From NCBI GenBank assembly GCA_014529385.2, contig CM043971.1:86688840-86752839 (forward strand): DNA of 64,000 bases, in the 5' to 3' direction. The notes beneath the pieces are model-generated. The model saw only the letters and a program-made list of their open reading frames with translations, did not search any database and had not been told where the DNA came from. This document shows positions 32,887-44,888 of the stretch, one piece after another. Every line of letters begins with the position of its first letter. Position 1 is the stretch's first letter. The stretch comes from Adiantum capillus-veneris. Lineage: Eukaryota > Streptophyta > Polypodiopsida > Polypodiales > Pteridaceae. The translations under genes and the position numbers were made by a program.

Positions 32887-35800
32887 ATGGCTATGAATAT
32901 TCTCGTCAACGGCTTTCCTTCTGGCCAGCGTTCTGTTCCTCCTTTCCAAGGTCAAGGTTTTCCAGGCTAGAAAGCAAAGATGTTGTTAATTCTTGAAGGC
33001 GATGAACTCTCCGATGTTGTTCTTGGAAATCGTGTTTGTCCGCCTCAGCCTGTTGATACTGATAATGATAACGTGCTTATCACTGAAGGACCTATATTTG
33101 AAGATTGGAATGTTGCCTATACGGATTGGCAACGACGTGATAAAGCAGCTCGTCGGTATATTCTTTCTGCTCTTATTGATTCCCTTTTGCTTGATATGTA
33201 TGAACTGCCTACTTCCCACGACGTATGGAAGTACCTTATTGCAAACTTTCAGAAGAAATCTGTCACAGAAATACTTTATTTGAGAGGGTTGCTTAACAAG
33301 TTACAATATGAAGTTGGTACTGCCATGACGGGACATATTGAATCTTTCAAATCTATTATTAATCAACTTGCTGCTGCCGGTGATCCTGTTCCACAAAAGC
33401 AACCGATTACACTTCTCCTTGATACGGTGAAGGACTCTTCTTATGATAACATTGTTACTATTCTCTCTAATAAAGATGGTCTTGATTTCGACCAAGCCTG
33501 CATGTCTTTAATTGAATACTCTCAACGTCAAGAACGTCGTAATGCTAGTCATGATACAGCTATGATTTCACACGAGGAGACTGAGTCACAACAGATGGAA
33601 CGGGCTTTTTATGCTCGAAGGCGTCCATTTCAACGAGGAAACCGCAGAGGTGGCCGTTGCGGTAATATTTTCTCTCGTCTCAAATTTCCTAATAAGCAAT
33701 GTTCTTACTGCAACAGAAATGGCCATACTGAAGATGATTGTTGGGCACGTCAATATGATGAAGAACACAATATTACCACAAAACAACCACGTTTATCTAG
33801 AGACTCTTCTTCTTCTTCTTGTGAATATTGTGGACGATCTGATCATCCCACTCATATGTGCTATAAGCATCGATTCGACACAGATCGGAATAGAGCATAT
33901 GCTACTGAACATCGAAACAACATTGTACCAGAAACAAGCTGCATCCTATGTTCAGTTGCTCCAGACAGAATACTTCATGTACACGATGGATCACTTTTTA
34001 TTGTCGATTCTGGTGCTCCAGGAAATATGACATATCAGTTTAAGTGGCTCCATAACTATCATCCACTGCCAGTTCAACGTGTTGTTTATCTTGCTGATGA
34101 TACTACTTGTCAAGTAAAGGGTATTGGAGACTTATATCTTGGTACCTTATCTTCTTCCACTCGAATTTTGCGAGGAGTATTACATGTACCAGATCTTCAA
34201 CGTAATCTTCTTTCAGTTGCTAGACTTGTTGATCTTGGTCTGTTTGTTGGATTTGATCATACCAAATGCCGAATTGAGAAAGATGGACAGACTATAGCCA
34301 CTGCTCCTCAAAATGGTAATTTGTTTGAACTCTCTCTCAACGATGCTGTAGCAAATGTTGTCATTTCTCCAGGTGATCATGATTGCAAAGTATGGCATCA
34401 CCGTTTTGTTCATGCTGATTTCTCAAAACTCCTTGATCTTCAACGCCGTGATCTTGTTCATGGCATGGATCTTAAAGCCCATCCTCATATGGGAATTTGT
34501 GAATTTTGTGCTCTTGGAAAACACAATCGCAAACCCTTTCCTCTTTCAAATACAACACATTCTCATGACATATTGGATCTTGTTCATACTGATATATGTG
34601 GACCTCTACCTTCTTCGAGATCACAATATCGCTACTTCATTACTTTCATTGATGATTTCTCAAGGTATACGACTGTATTTCTACTTAGACAAAATCTGAA
34701 GCCTTATCTGTTTTCAAACAATTCCACAAGGCTGCGGAACTTCAAACTGGTCGTCGCCTTAAGAAGCTTCGTAGTGACAATGGAGTCGAATATGTTTCTC
34801 GAGAGTTTGTGAGTTACTGTGCTGACAATGGAATTCATCATGAACACACTATTCCATATTCGCCTCAACAGAACGGAGTTGTTGAACGAAAGAATCGCAC
34901 TATTCTCAATGCTGTAAGATGTATGCTGATTCATTCTGGCTTATCTCGTGTTTTTTGGGCTGAAGCTACTTTGACAGCAGTATTTATTCAGAATCATCTT
35001 CCTACTACTGCACCCTCTGGTAAGATACCCATCACAGCATGGACAGGTGACATTCCTTCTGTATCTCATTTTCGAACCTTTGGATGTATTGCTTATATTC
35101 ATGTTCCCAAAGAAACACGAACAAAGCTTGATGATCCTGGTCTTAAAGTTATTTTTATTGGATATTCTGACACTTCCAAAGGCTACAAATTCTATGACCC
35201 TTCCTCCAAGAAAGTAATTGTGAATCGTGATGCTACTTTTAACGAACAGCTTATGGGAGGCTCATGGTCCATGGATGATTCTGATGATACTAAATCATTG
35301 CTTCAAGCTTTTCCATTTCTTTCAGAAGATGAAACTCTTCCTATAGAGAAACTTTCCTCTTCACAACCATCCATTCCGAATGTCGCCAATGATGATATTG
35401 ATATTTTTGTTGATCTGCCTATTGATTTTGAACATGGCTCATGTCATGTTTATGATGACGATATTGCTGATAATGGTTTTTGTACTTCCGAAGATCCCAT
35501 TACTTATGATGAAGCTATCTCTTCACCACAAAAGGATCAATGGCAAGAGGCTATGGAAGCAGAGTACGATTCTCTTATCTCTAAAGGTACATGGATACTA
35601 ACTGAATTACCTCCTGGTCGTACAGCTATTAAATGTAAGTGGGTGTATAAGACAAAAGTAAAAGCAGATGGATCTTTTGACAAGTTCAAGGCGCGTTTAG
35701 TTGCAAAAGGTTATTCCCAAGTAGCTGGTGTTGATTATCAAGAGACCTTTTCACCAGTTGTTCGCATTACAAGTGTTCGAGTTTTATTGGCATTTGCTGT

Positions 35801-37073
35801 TCAATTTGATTTAGAAGCTCATCAAATGGATTTGCAAACTGCTTTTCTTAATGGTGACTTGGAAGAGGAAATTTATATGGAACAACCAGAAGGGTTTGTT
35901 ATTCCAGGTAAAGAAGACCTTGTTGCTCAACTCCATAAGGCACTATATGGTCTCAAACAAGCTTCGCGAGCCTGGTATACAAAATTTGATCTTTTTCTCA
36001 CCTCTAAAGGATTCATCTCTTGCTCGTCAGACCCCAACTTATACATAAAACGCCAAGGTAGCAGTTTTGTGATTCTTGCTCTTTATGTGGATGATACCAT
36101 CCTTGTTTCCAATGATTTGGGATTTCTTCAGCAAGTGAAAAAGTTATTGTCTTCTGCATTTGATATGGTGGATCTTGGAGAGATTCACTCGTGTCTTGGG
36201 ATTCAAATCCAACGGAACCGTACAAAAGGTATTTTATTCCTTCGACAGTCAAAGTTTATTGCAGATACTATTCAAAAATTTGGTATGGAATCTGCACATT
36301 CAGCCAACACACCTTGTCTTGCAAGCTCTACGAAGAACACTTCTGACAATGGCGGTCAACTTGTCACAAATCAACCTTAAGCTAACTTGATTGGATGTCT
36401 TCAGTTTGTTGGCATGAACACTCGTCCTGATATTCTGTTTGCTGCTATTTATCTTGGACAACATCTTGCATGTCCTTCTCTTAAGCATTGGTCTGCTGCA
36501 AAGCGTGTGTTGAAATACTTGAAAGGCACTACAGATTTTGGTTTAGTCTATCGACGACAACCCACATCGGATTCTATGCAATCTCTTTCTCTTTTGGGTT
36601 ACACAGATGCAGACTGGGCAAGCTCACATTTATCTATGCGATCTACTAGTGGAAATTGCTTCTTTATAAATGGTTGTCTTGTTTCTTGGACTAGCAAGAA
36701 ACAACGTTGTGTTGCAGTTTCTACGACCGAGTCAGAATATGTTGCGGCATCACTTGCAGCTCGTGAGTTGATTTGGCTTCGACAAATGCTGGTTGATATT
36801 GGTCACTCTCCTCTTTCTAGCACACCCTTGCGGTGTGACAACCAAAGTGCTATTAGTCTTGCAAAAGACTATGTTCAACATAATAAGTCAAAGCACATTG
36901 CTGTCCATTATCATTATGTCAGGTATGAAGTACGCAAAGGAACCATTATGGTTGAACACTGTCCAAGTGACCAGATGATTGCAGACATTTTGACCAAAGG
37001 CCTCAACGAGTCACATTTCATCCTCTTGCGCTCGGAGCTTGGAGTTGCTTCGACCTCACTCTTTCTAGATTAG
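32887..37073 (+). pseudogene. Copia II gag-pol, broken by two stops and a one-base deletion
   Basis: Gag starts at the ATG at 32887 (MAMNILVNGF) and meets a TAG at 32968, where copia gag proteins normally have tryptophan before KAKM. The same frame runs to 34812. Two zinc knuckles occur in tandem (CSYCNRNGHTEDDC near 33699 and CEYCGRSDHPTHMC near 33822). Protease has DSGAPGNMT near 34010. Integrase has its H-H-C-C finger near 34395-34510, the first D in VHTDICGP, and PYSPQQNGVVERKN near 34850. A base is missing in the A-run near 34691, shifting frame inside integrase. RT (35600-36250) carries YVDDTILV near 36086. A TAA at 36378 precedes RNase H (TDADWASS, TESEYVAAS, CDNQSAISL). Confidence 0.93.
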
Positions 37074-37312
37074 CTTCTTTGCTATTGTAATAGATTTGTA
37101 CATATGACATTGTAATCTTTTAGGTACCATGCACTATGCACACTCCACATTTGCACATTGTGATCTCTAAGCCACTTGAATATTTGTACATAGATGCACA
37201 ATTCACTTTCACATCATCATCGCTGGTTCATATTTTCACATTGTATAGGGGCTTGGATTTTTCCCTTGAACTCCCCAAGGGTTTTTTCATCCAAAGCTAG
37301 AGACCTTTGTTT

Positions 37313-37321
37313 GAGTGGGGG
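37313..37321 (+). other. Copia II polypurine tract
   Basis: GAGTGGGGG directly precedes the 3' LTR. Confidence 0.85.
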
Positions 37322-37464
37322 TGTTGGAGCTATATATGGCTCACTCTACTCAACTTGGTCTCACCTATATATTTGTATCTTGTCCTCAATATGAATCAGT
37401 CTTTGGGAGTGTATATGGTGTGTCTTTTGTCTCGTCTCTCTCTCTTTCTCTCTACATCTCAACA
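37322..37464 (+). repeat. Copia II 3' LTR
   Basis: 143 bp, identical to the 5' LTR at 140 positions. Confidence 0.95.
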
Positions 37465-37469
37465 TCCTG

Positions 37470-39340
37470 GTTGTTTCTTTCCCTGAATGGTGGTGTCATT
37501 ATGATTTTTCTGTCATGGATGGTGAATTTCCGATAGTGCGATGGTACATTCATGTTTCCCTTCTCTGACTCCCCTTTACCATCACTATCTTCCTCAGTAG
37601 TCCATACCTCTCGTAAAGACCGTTTCAGTTCTTGGTATTTCTGTTTACGCTCCAGTTTGGTCCACTCTTGGTCTTTTGTGTTTCTTTTTTTTATTTTTGA
37701 GATTTTGTTTCTGTTTTATCTTTTCGTACTTGTCTTTTTTCCTCTTGCGTTCTTTCCGTGACTTTTGAGAATCTTCCTGATATTTGAACTTTTACACAAT
37801 CCTCTGCTTTTACAAGCATCAAATAGTGAGTTTTACTTTTTATCCTGGGCATCAGGTTCTCTCTCGCTTTGTTCCCTGCTCGTTTCCTCCTATAGCGCTC
37901 GTGGCATCTAGGGTGTTGATTAGCAAAATCATAAAACTTGATATTCTCTGTTTTTCCCCCATGCTCACTTGAGTTGTCTGAACACTCATTATCTGCATCA
38001 TTATTTACTTCCAGATGCTCATAGGAGTTATAAAAATCTTCTTGTTCTGATAGTTCTATCGTCTCATCTCCTCTTGGTATAATGCTTACCATGTAGTAGG
38101 GTAGCACATCATAGCCATCCTTGTCACAAAATTTTGTTGTTGGACTATCTGTAATGGTACAAACATCTAATGTTGCTAGTATGTGTTCCCATTCTAGAGG
38201 TTCCAAGGCATCTTCAGGGAAAGGTTCCGGAATATACTCCTTGTCCTCAATCGCTCTTTCTAAGACGCATTCCTCTCTTCTTAAGCTTCCACAATGTGAA
38301 GCTCCGCATATCCATAGCTCTTTTTGTTGCCCTAACCATGCTGGGAGTTTCGATCCTGCTAATGTAGCTGAATCAAATTCTTCCACTGGTGTCTAGTTAA
38401 CATTCTTGTAGCTATGGTCTTTCAAGTGTATTTTAGTTGTTGTCTCGCCATGTCTGAGGTATATGTGGTCGTAACCCCAATCTTGGAACATCTTCAATTG
38501 TCGCATGAATGGTCTTCCCGCGATGATCTCATAATTGTTCTTTCTGTCGAAATCGACTATTGCAAATGTATGCTCATACTCAATTCCGCACGAAGTGACA
38601 ATCACTTTTTCTAAGAGTCCTAGAGGCTTCTCCATGAACCCATCTGCCAATGGCAATTTCATTCTAGTAGCTCTTAAAGCTGGTTTTCCCCATTTTTTCT
38701 AGATTTCCTTGGTGGCGATAGCAACTCCCGCTCCATTTTCAAGAATAGCTTTCGAAACTACTCCTTGGAATTCTATTGGTAGCATGGTGTTTCCATCTTC
38801 TCCCTTGCAATACTCTCCAACCTTGTTTAATGGTACTGGCCTAGCGTTTAGTTGAGGCCTGTCCAATTCTCTGATCCCTTCTTGAAGCTTCGAGGTGGGG
38901 TCTTTCACTCCAAATTTTTCTAGGCATTTACGTATTGTGGTCCACATGTTTGGTCGTAACCTTAGGAGTTCGGCTAATGTGATTGTGCATGCCACCGGGG
39001 TGGAAAATAACTCAATCAATCCTTGTGAATCCATCACTTTGTTAGAAGAAAGTCTCTGAGATGGGATTGCTCTCGCTTCAAATTTGGCTTCATACTCTCC
39101 TAGGTAAGAGGGTAGAGTATTCAACAAGTCTGGTTGGCTGTGCCCCGAACTAATTGATCCCTGGTCTCCCCCTTGTGAATGTATATCAAAGTTCATTTGC
39201 GACCTTGCCTCAAATTCTTCAATAGGAGGTAAGATCTCATTCTTCTCGTTTCTCGTGCTATTCATGTGGCTACTCACCCTGTTAGCCTCGTTGGCCTCAC
39301 GGATTTGCTTCCACAGATCATCTAGATCGTTGATCTAGGC
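37470..39340 (-). pseudogene. Element C gag C-terminus, protease and linker, one frame with stops
   Basis: One frame runs from about 39340 to 37691 with stops only at 38699 and 38393. The N-terminal part has the block LLNTLPSYLGEYE and TITLAELLRLRPNMW, also found in element D. The protease follows: the active-site loop reads ILENGAGVAIATK near 38750-38712, with Glu in place of the catalytic Asp seen in element D. Downstream are PLGLLEKV and IIAGRPFM. An acidic linker then leads to RT. Both stops (TAG) fit single transitions. The 5' end joins leader sequence abruptly, so gag proper is deleted. Confidence 0.8.
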
Positions 39341-39460
39341 CAGACACACGCTTCCTAGTCCTCCACCCTCTGGAGCTATCTAAATGTAAAATGAGACTCT
39401 TGGCAAGCCAAAGAATCCCTATCCTCAAGGACTAGTCTCGGTCACCTATCTAAGGTTTTC

Positions 39461-39480
39461 GTCCCCGGAAAAAGCGCCAA
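39461..39480 (-). other. Element C primer-binding site
   Basis: On the minus strand TTGGCGCTTTTTCCGGGGAC abuts the LTR. It is of the same type as the primer site of element A, with some divergence. Confidence 0.85.
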
Positions 39481-39707
39481 TGTTGGACAGATACGCCACG
39501 CGAACGTCAGCACAGCGAGAACTCACCTAACAAGGTTTGTCAGCTAAGGACGAAACTTGACCCGTAGGCACGTGGAAGCAAGCATATTGTGTCAACCTAC
39601 ACTCCACCGACTCCTAACTAATTCCTACAGCGGTCTCTACCCAATGTCTGAGTCACAGCCTGCAAGAGTGCATAAGAGAAAACATCCTACAACGCTTTCT
39701 AGAGCCG
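39481..39707 (-). repeat. Element C 5' LTR, truncated
   Basis: The sequence matches the first 227 bp (plus-strand reading) of the LTRs at 19246 and 20309 up to TTCTAGAGCCG, then changes abruptly. Only the U5 part remains; U3 and the promoter are gone. Confidence 0.85.
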
Positions 39708-41835
39708 TCTCCACTTGCCATGACGCCACCCAAACAGTCTTGCACGTAGTGTTAGGACAATCCCGCCATTGCTCAAAGCTACACAAGCTCCCACTTCCTT
39801 TGTGATACCCCTTGACTTCACATCCTAGGCCTTATAGTCTTACTTTCTGGATGCACCGCGTGCATATGGGGTTTCTCCCTCTCCACGTGGAACTTCATTG
39901 GTTGGCTGCCCTCCAAGACCCACAAAATTCCACCAAAAAGCCTTTTAAATATTCCCAAGATTTCCAAATTTTTTAACAACTCTCTCTGCCTGTCATCCAT
40001 CACCGGAAGCTCCATTTCTCAACCGGTAAAGCATGGCCCAAAGCCGACTACCCATGCTACTAATCAACCCACTGTACTCATATTCGGGTTGCCTTGGGCC
40101 CGCTAACCAAGGCCACCAAAAATAAAAAAATCATATAGCATTACATAGCCATTGTCTGGCATCAATTTCAATTGACAGTATCAGGCTATTGATCTCCAAA
40201 AAACACGATATGGCACATCGATCGAGGCGATCAAACTTGCACAAACCTTACCCTGACACGACTTCATCAACTAATATCTCTCATCTTGGCTCCGATTGTC
40301 GATCTAAAAAGACTAGCAGGCTCCATAAATCAAGCACTATGCATCTATCCATTGACACCCGCTCGGACTACTTGGCATCACCTGCCCTGTCCGCCTCAGA
40401 TCTGTAATGCACTACACCTTCAAACTGAAATATCTTGGACAATGTAGCTTGGTTTGATGAGCCATCTAGACCTACTCCTTTAGCACTTCAAGCTCTACAT
40501 TTCAGAGAGAAGAGACTACATCTTGAACCTCTTTTGTTTGCCACCCACATTAGCCCTTTTTAGAGCCCTTCTTGGCCTATAAACCCCATTAGCCATACAC
40601 CTATGCTTCCACTTGCCTTCCCAGGATCTCCACATCTGCTCTAGCCCTCTGCCATGTGTCCATAGGCATACATATCACTTCTTGTGCTCTCTGCTAGGAT
40701 CGACACACTTTTGTTGCATAATCATTTCCCTAGCCCCTTGTTGAACATTCAATGTTCAACAAAAAAACATCTTTATTCTTCTACCAATTGCAAAATGTGG
40801 CAAACACTATCCAAAACTGTGAGAAAACCACAAAAAGCCTACCATATGTACACTACTGCCAAACCTCACGTGGGTTTCCCCACCCCCTACATCACATAGA
40901 TTCTGCCTGGATCAAAAACCTTGCAATGATTTCTCCATCCATCTATTGCACCCTCCAATAGTGCTTCATCCATGTTTAGCCATCCATGCACATAATATTC
41001 CCAAAGAACTTTATCATTCCGCTACCCTTTACTTGCCTCACTAACACCACTAACCCTAGAAGCATATTAGTCGAACCAATGAATACATCCGGCTGTGCAA
41101 TCACACCATCTGCACTGACCAACAATTATGACCCTCCCTCCCAACCATGTAAAGAAGAGCTCCTATCAATGGAACGCTGTATTTGACAGATAACATACCA
41201 TACCGATGCACTTACAAGCATACAATTTAACCATGTATTGCATACCTCTTTTGATAGCTTGGACTCACCCTCGACATTTCTTTTCTTCTCCATAGAACAT
41301 GCCTAATGTATTGGACTCTCCACCTCTAGAGGGACTAATCCTCGCGTCACCTATACCCTGGTCAAAGCTTTATCCACAAGCACTTACATATCTTCATACA
41401 TGGCATCCTCAGCATCATCAAAGACCCAATCAATTTTACTTTCACAACTTACTTGATCCAAAAAACCTATGCACATAGCATCACCTTAGCAATCCATAGG
41501 AACCTCCATCTGCTCTTCTCTTTGGTCAACATCCATCACTTCATGAGCTTCAAAAATATTCCCAACCCCTTTTGTTTACGTTTCATCACCATCTTCTAGT
41601 CGACTTGGTAGGCCAGCTTGGATATCCATAGACTCAAAATTATCCTCTTTTGCAAATCTTTGAACCAACTGCACCACCACAACAATTTCTACTGCTACCT
41701 TCATCAGCATGGCCGCCAATAGAGAATTTCATGTCACCTTTGATAGCATATCATGTATTTAAGAAAACCCTCTTGATATGATTAAATATGTGAGCTAGAG
41801 GGTCTTTTAAAAAATTGAATTTTACATTTTAGAAG
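39708..41835. other. 2.1 kb with no recognisable content
   Basis: The plus strand is clearly richer in C than in G. No open frame exceeds 75 codons convincingly. I see no terminal repeats, LTR or conserved motif. It may be an old, decayed insertion or the original flank of element D. Confidence 0.5.
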
Positions 41836-42760
41836 TGTTAGCAGCAAGCTAACACGGACACCACAGATACTATTTTTTGGAGCTCTCATTGTAAAAACAC
41901 TTATTACTTTGATAAATCGAGAATATTATAAATCCTAATTTTTTGATAAACCTTGTAATTGACGAGCCGAGGCTACAAGCTTCTAGATTGTATCAACCTG
42001 TCATTGCCTATCTTTAGTTAGAGCTCCCAGATAATTAATTTTGACCACCAAAAACCTTGGATAAGGTATAAAAGCCAATTTTTGTAAGTTATTCTTAAGT
42101 TTTGGATAATGAAATACACAGCGTGAGCTAACGGAGCTCACTTCTCTCCTTCTCGGGCTTCGTACTCCCTCCCCGATTGTCACATTGCAGTCACGTTTGT
42201 TGCATTTCAACCGCAGGTAAGAGCTCTACGCATTGACGTAAACTCATCACAGTATTTTGTAGCTTTTGGCATCACCGACCCGCGGTCTAACTTCATCATA
42301 AGTAGGAATTTACACTTCAAAATAAAAAACTAAGCATAGGCGGGGTATTGGGGCAGCATTGCTAAGCATTTACGGGTCGAAAATGACTAGGTAAAAAATC
42401 CACTACTGTTAATAATCACAATTTTGGCACTTGAACTAAAGTGGGGTTTGAGACCATCAGCATGTGTTCTTAGGTCTTATAAACATATCCTGGAAGACTT
42501 TCCATTACGTTCGGATATAATTTGATGCTGTAACGGATGTGATTTGTTTGCCGATGAGCGATTGGCTTTTGGTGATTTCAGTCACTTGAGTGTAGCTTGA
42601 GTTAGATGGGAGTTTTATGTTGTTTTCCAAGAGATTGACAACCTCTTGTAGCCTCTATGCACTAGTAGAGTCAGCTGCATCCCATGGATTGACAATTTAA
42701 TCGTGGTTCTCACTAAAACTGCAATAAGATAGGATAGTGAGGTTAAACACGCATCCCACA
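41836..42760 (+). repeat. Element D 5' LTR
   Basis: The right end is fixed by the primer site. The left end is inferred from TGTTAGCAGC, which matches the TGTTAGAAGC start of the element C LTR and gives a length of 925 bp against 927 bp. TATAAAAG lies at 42067-42074, about 690 bp from the right end. A half palindrome (AATAATCACAATT) lies near 42411-42423. The 3' LTR is outside the window, so the left end is not proven. Confidence 0.65.
42067..42074 (+). promoter_or_regulatory. Probable TATA box of element D LTR
   Basis: TATAAAAG lies 690 bp before the LTR end. The TATA-like sites in the A and C LTRs lie 684-722 bp from theirs, so the position is conserved. Confidence 0.6.
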
Positions 42761-42780
42761 TTTGGCACCACTGTCGGGGA
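42761..42780 (+). other. Element D primer-binding site
   Basis: TTTGGCACCACTGTCGGGGA follows the LTR end CATCCCACA. It is an Athila/Tat-like primer site. Confidence 0.85.
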
Positions 42781-43462
42781 TCAAAAAGACCTAAACTATG
42801 GAAAAACACAAGCGTCTTGTGAAGTTATCTTTTAACTTCCTCTAGGATCTCCTAGAGTTAAAAACTTTCTTTTAAAAACCGCATAGCTTAAGATTGTCGT
42901 CTTTTGCTGTGTAGAGGTAACTTGGAAGTAATGGTACTTGTCGAGTGCCTTTAGGATTGTAGGATTGTAGAACTAGATTAGGATTTTGAGAATGATTGAT
43001 AGATGAGACAAGTCTTAAGATCAAAGCTCAAGAAACTATATATAAAAAAAAACAAGAAAATGAGTGTTTGTGGACACTTTCCACAACCCCATTGTATAAG
43101 AACCTAGAAGTAGGGTAAGTAGGATCCGAGCTGGATTTCAGAACATTGCTCTCTTCGAAAAAATCATTGTGAGCTGTTATTGGAAGTTGCCAAATTTCAG
43201 GTCTACGGCTAGAAATAGCACGAAAAGACTCCAAACCACTCAATCCGACTGGAGAGTAAGCTCAAAAGTTTTCTGAACCAGTGGGCAAGCTCAAGGACAC
43301 TTTGAGGTAAAAATTTCAAGAGTTGGCCAAAACTCAGATTATTTACTTTTTCTTGATATTTTAGGCCAAATTAAGTTTTGACGTGATTCATAGGCTTGAA
43401 AATAACTCATAAAAGGATTGTTCTTGAAAAAAAGTACAAAAGTTGGTTCATTTCAAACTTGA

Positions 43463-43486
43463 AGCTAATAATTGCGATTATTAACT
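43463..43486. repeat. D-type palindrome copy 1
   Basis: AGCTAATAATTG then CGATTATTAACT; two pairs of the dyad are broken. Confidence 0.82.
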
Positions 43487-43738
43487 TTCACCTCAAATTT
43501 GACTAAGGTTCATACCATTGACTCATTGCATGTGTACAAACAACTTTTGTAAAGGCACAAAAGATTTGGATCACCAAACTGGGTAAAAACTAAAGTTTGT
43601 ACTAACTTTTTGAAACTTGAGTGTAAATTGGGAAAATAATTTGTCCAAACTTGATGAAATCTGATTCATAGGCTTATATTGATGTGATAAACATGTGTAC
43701 ATGCTCAGTTGACCAAAAAGATGCAAAAAGTTGTCAGT

Positions 43739-43762
43739 TATAAATAATCGTAATTATTTACA
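43739..43762. repeat. D-type palindrome copy 2
   Basis: TATAAATAATCG then TAATTATTTACA; the AAATAAT/ATTATTT arms are intact and the centre is changed. Confidence 0.78.
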
Positions 43763-44032
43763 TTTGTCCCATTTTTCAACTTTTTTGACCAAGTTGGTAT
43801 ACCACTAGCTTTATCGTATTGTAATAAGCCCACAAATCAAATTTGGTAAGATTTGGATAATTGGATTGAAAATTGTAACCAAAATTGCAAAGTTAGTCTT
43901 GCGGACAGAAAATTGATGACCATTTGACCAAAACTAGTCCAAACTTTATGAAACTTGGCTAGAGACCTTAAGTTGAAGTGCTTGACATATCTCTTTCAAG
44001 GTTGGGACAAAAACTTGCAAAAAAATAACTAG

Positions 44033-44056
44033 AGTAAGTAATCACGATTATTTACG
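44033..44056. repeat. D-type palindrome copy 3
   Basis: AGTAAGTAATCA then CGATTATTTACG; mismatches lie at the centre, at one arm position and at the edge. Confidence 0.82.
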
Positions 44057-44316
44057 TGTGCTCCCAAAATTGACAATTTTGCAAATTTGAGTATACTACA
44101 AGATCAAGCATATTAAGTAGACCACACAAATCAATTTTGGTAAAATTTGGATCACAAAAGTAAGACTTAGGTCAGATTCTTGAAATCAGAGTCTGCAGAC
44201 ACAAAACAGTTGATAAACTTGAACAGATTTTGTCCAAACTTGTTGAAACTTGTCCAAGGACCTTAACAGGTTGTATACTTGGCAAACCAAGCCAAAAAGT
44301 ATAAAAAGCTGACAAA

Positions 44317-44340
44317 AGTAAATAATCACGATTATTTACT
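44317..44340. repeat. D-type palindrome copy 4
   Basis: AGTAAATAATCA then CGATTATTTACT; only the central pair is broken, making this the best-preserved copy. Confidence 0.88.
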
Positions 44341-44888
44341 ACTGCTACACAGAGACACCATTTTTTACTTTTGAACTTGTACAGTGTTAGACCAGCATAA
44401 TACAAAGACACCGAGAAATTTTGGGTTCAATCAGATCCAAATTGATACATGTTCACTTCAGTTTCCAGGTTGCAGATTAATCCTTTGATTTTTTCCAAAG
44501 TCGAATTTGACAATTACAACGTTTGACTCAATTAGCTTGATTTGAAGTGATATACACAAACCAAACACCATACCTAGCAAAAACTATACTGTATTTATAG
44601 AAGAATAGCTAACTTGATCAAATTTGTACGGGAATCAGGTTGCAGACAAGGAATTGGTAGCTTGAATGAAAGTGCAATCCAGTAAAGTGGACGAAATTGA
44701 CAACAAGTCAATCCAAAGGTAAGTACTCTATCCACGGCTTCACAAGTCTTTATGAACCTTAGATCTAGTTGTGTATTAGGAAATCAAGGCATATTGGGAG
44801 AAACCTCCAATAGAGTATCCACCGAAGAAAGCATGAATCAAGGAAATTCCTTGCACACTATCCTTGAACACTTTTTCAGATTCAAGAA

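Larger units (their letters stand above)
31974..37464 (+). mobile_element. Copia II: Ty1/copia retrotransposon, full length but broken
   Basis: This 5491-bp element has unusually short 143-bp LTRs (31974-32116 and 37322-37464) that differ at three positions, an exact TCCTG duplication, a tRNA-iMet-type primer site and a polypurine tract. It is inserted in the pro-pol region of element C on the opposite strand. Its gag-pol has a stop near the N-terminus, a one-base frameshift in integrase and a stop near the end of RT. Confidence 0.96.
20309..39707 (-). mobile_element. Element C: Athila/Tat-like Ty3/gypsy retrotransposon with extra ORFs, nested copia II
   Basis: Read right to left: truncated 5' LTR (39481-39707), primer site, protease and linker, [copia II 31974-37464], RT, RNase H, IN, a retropepsin-like ORF, non-coding DNA with a palindrome array, a third ORF with coiled coil, polypurine tract and 3' LTR (20309-21235). 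Without copia II it is about 13.9 kb. The 5' leader and most of gag are missing compared with element A: a junction near 39340 joins leader sequence directly to the C-terminal gag region. It is one family with A by LTR, primer site and leader sequence. Confidence 0.82.
43463..44340. repeat. Array of four D-type near-palindromes
   Basis: 24-bp motifs start at 43463, 43739, 44033 and 44317, with intervals of 276, 294 and 284 bp. The consensus half is AGTAAATAATCG followed by approximately its reverse complement. Individual copies have one to several mismatches, mostly at the centre or edges. An isolated right half (GATTATTTACT) lies at 43337-43347. Confidence 0.85.
42781..44888 (+). other. Element D leader with diverged tandem repeats
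   Basis: About 2.1 kb is non-coding. From about 43320 it consists of diverged units of 276-294 bp, each with one palindromic motif and words such as CCAAACTTTATGAAACTTGG about 94 bp to its left. The units are homologous in layout to those of element C. Confidence 0.75.

Noticed and set aside
39708-41750. A minus-strand frame that reads rather protein-like if stops are ignored
   Set aside because: The frame has about 30 stops in about 640 codons, which is what chance predicts, and no recognisable motif.
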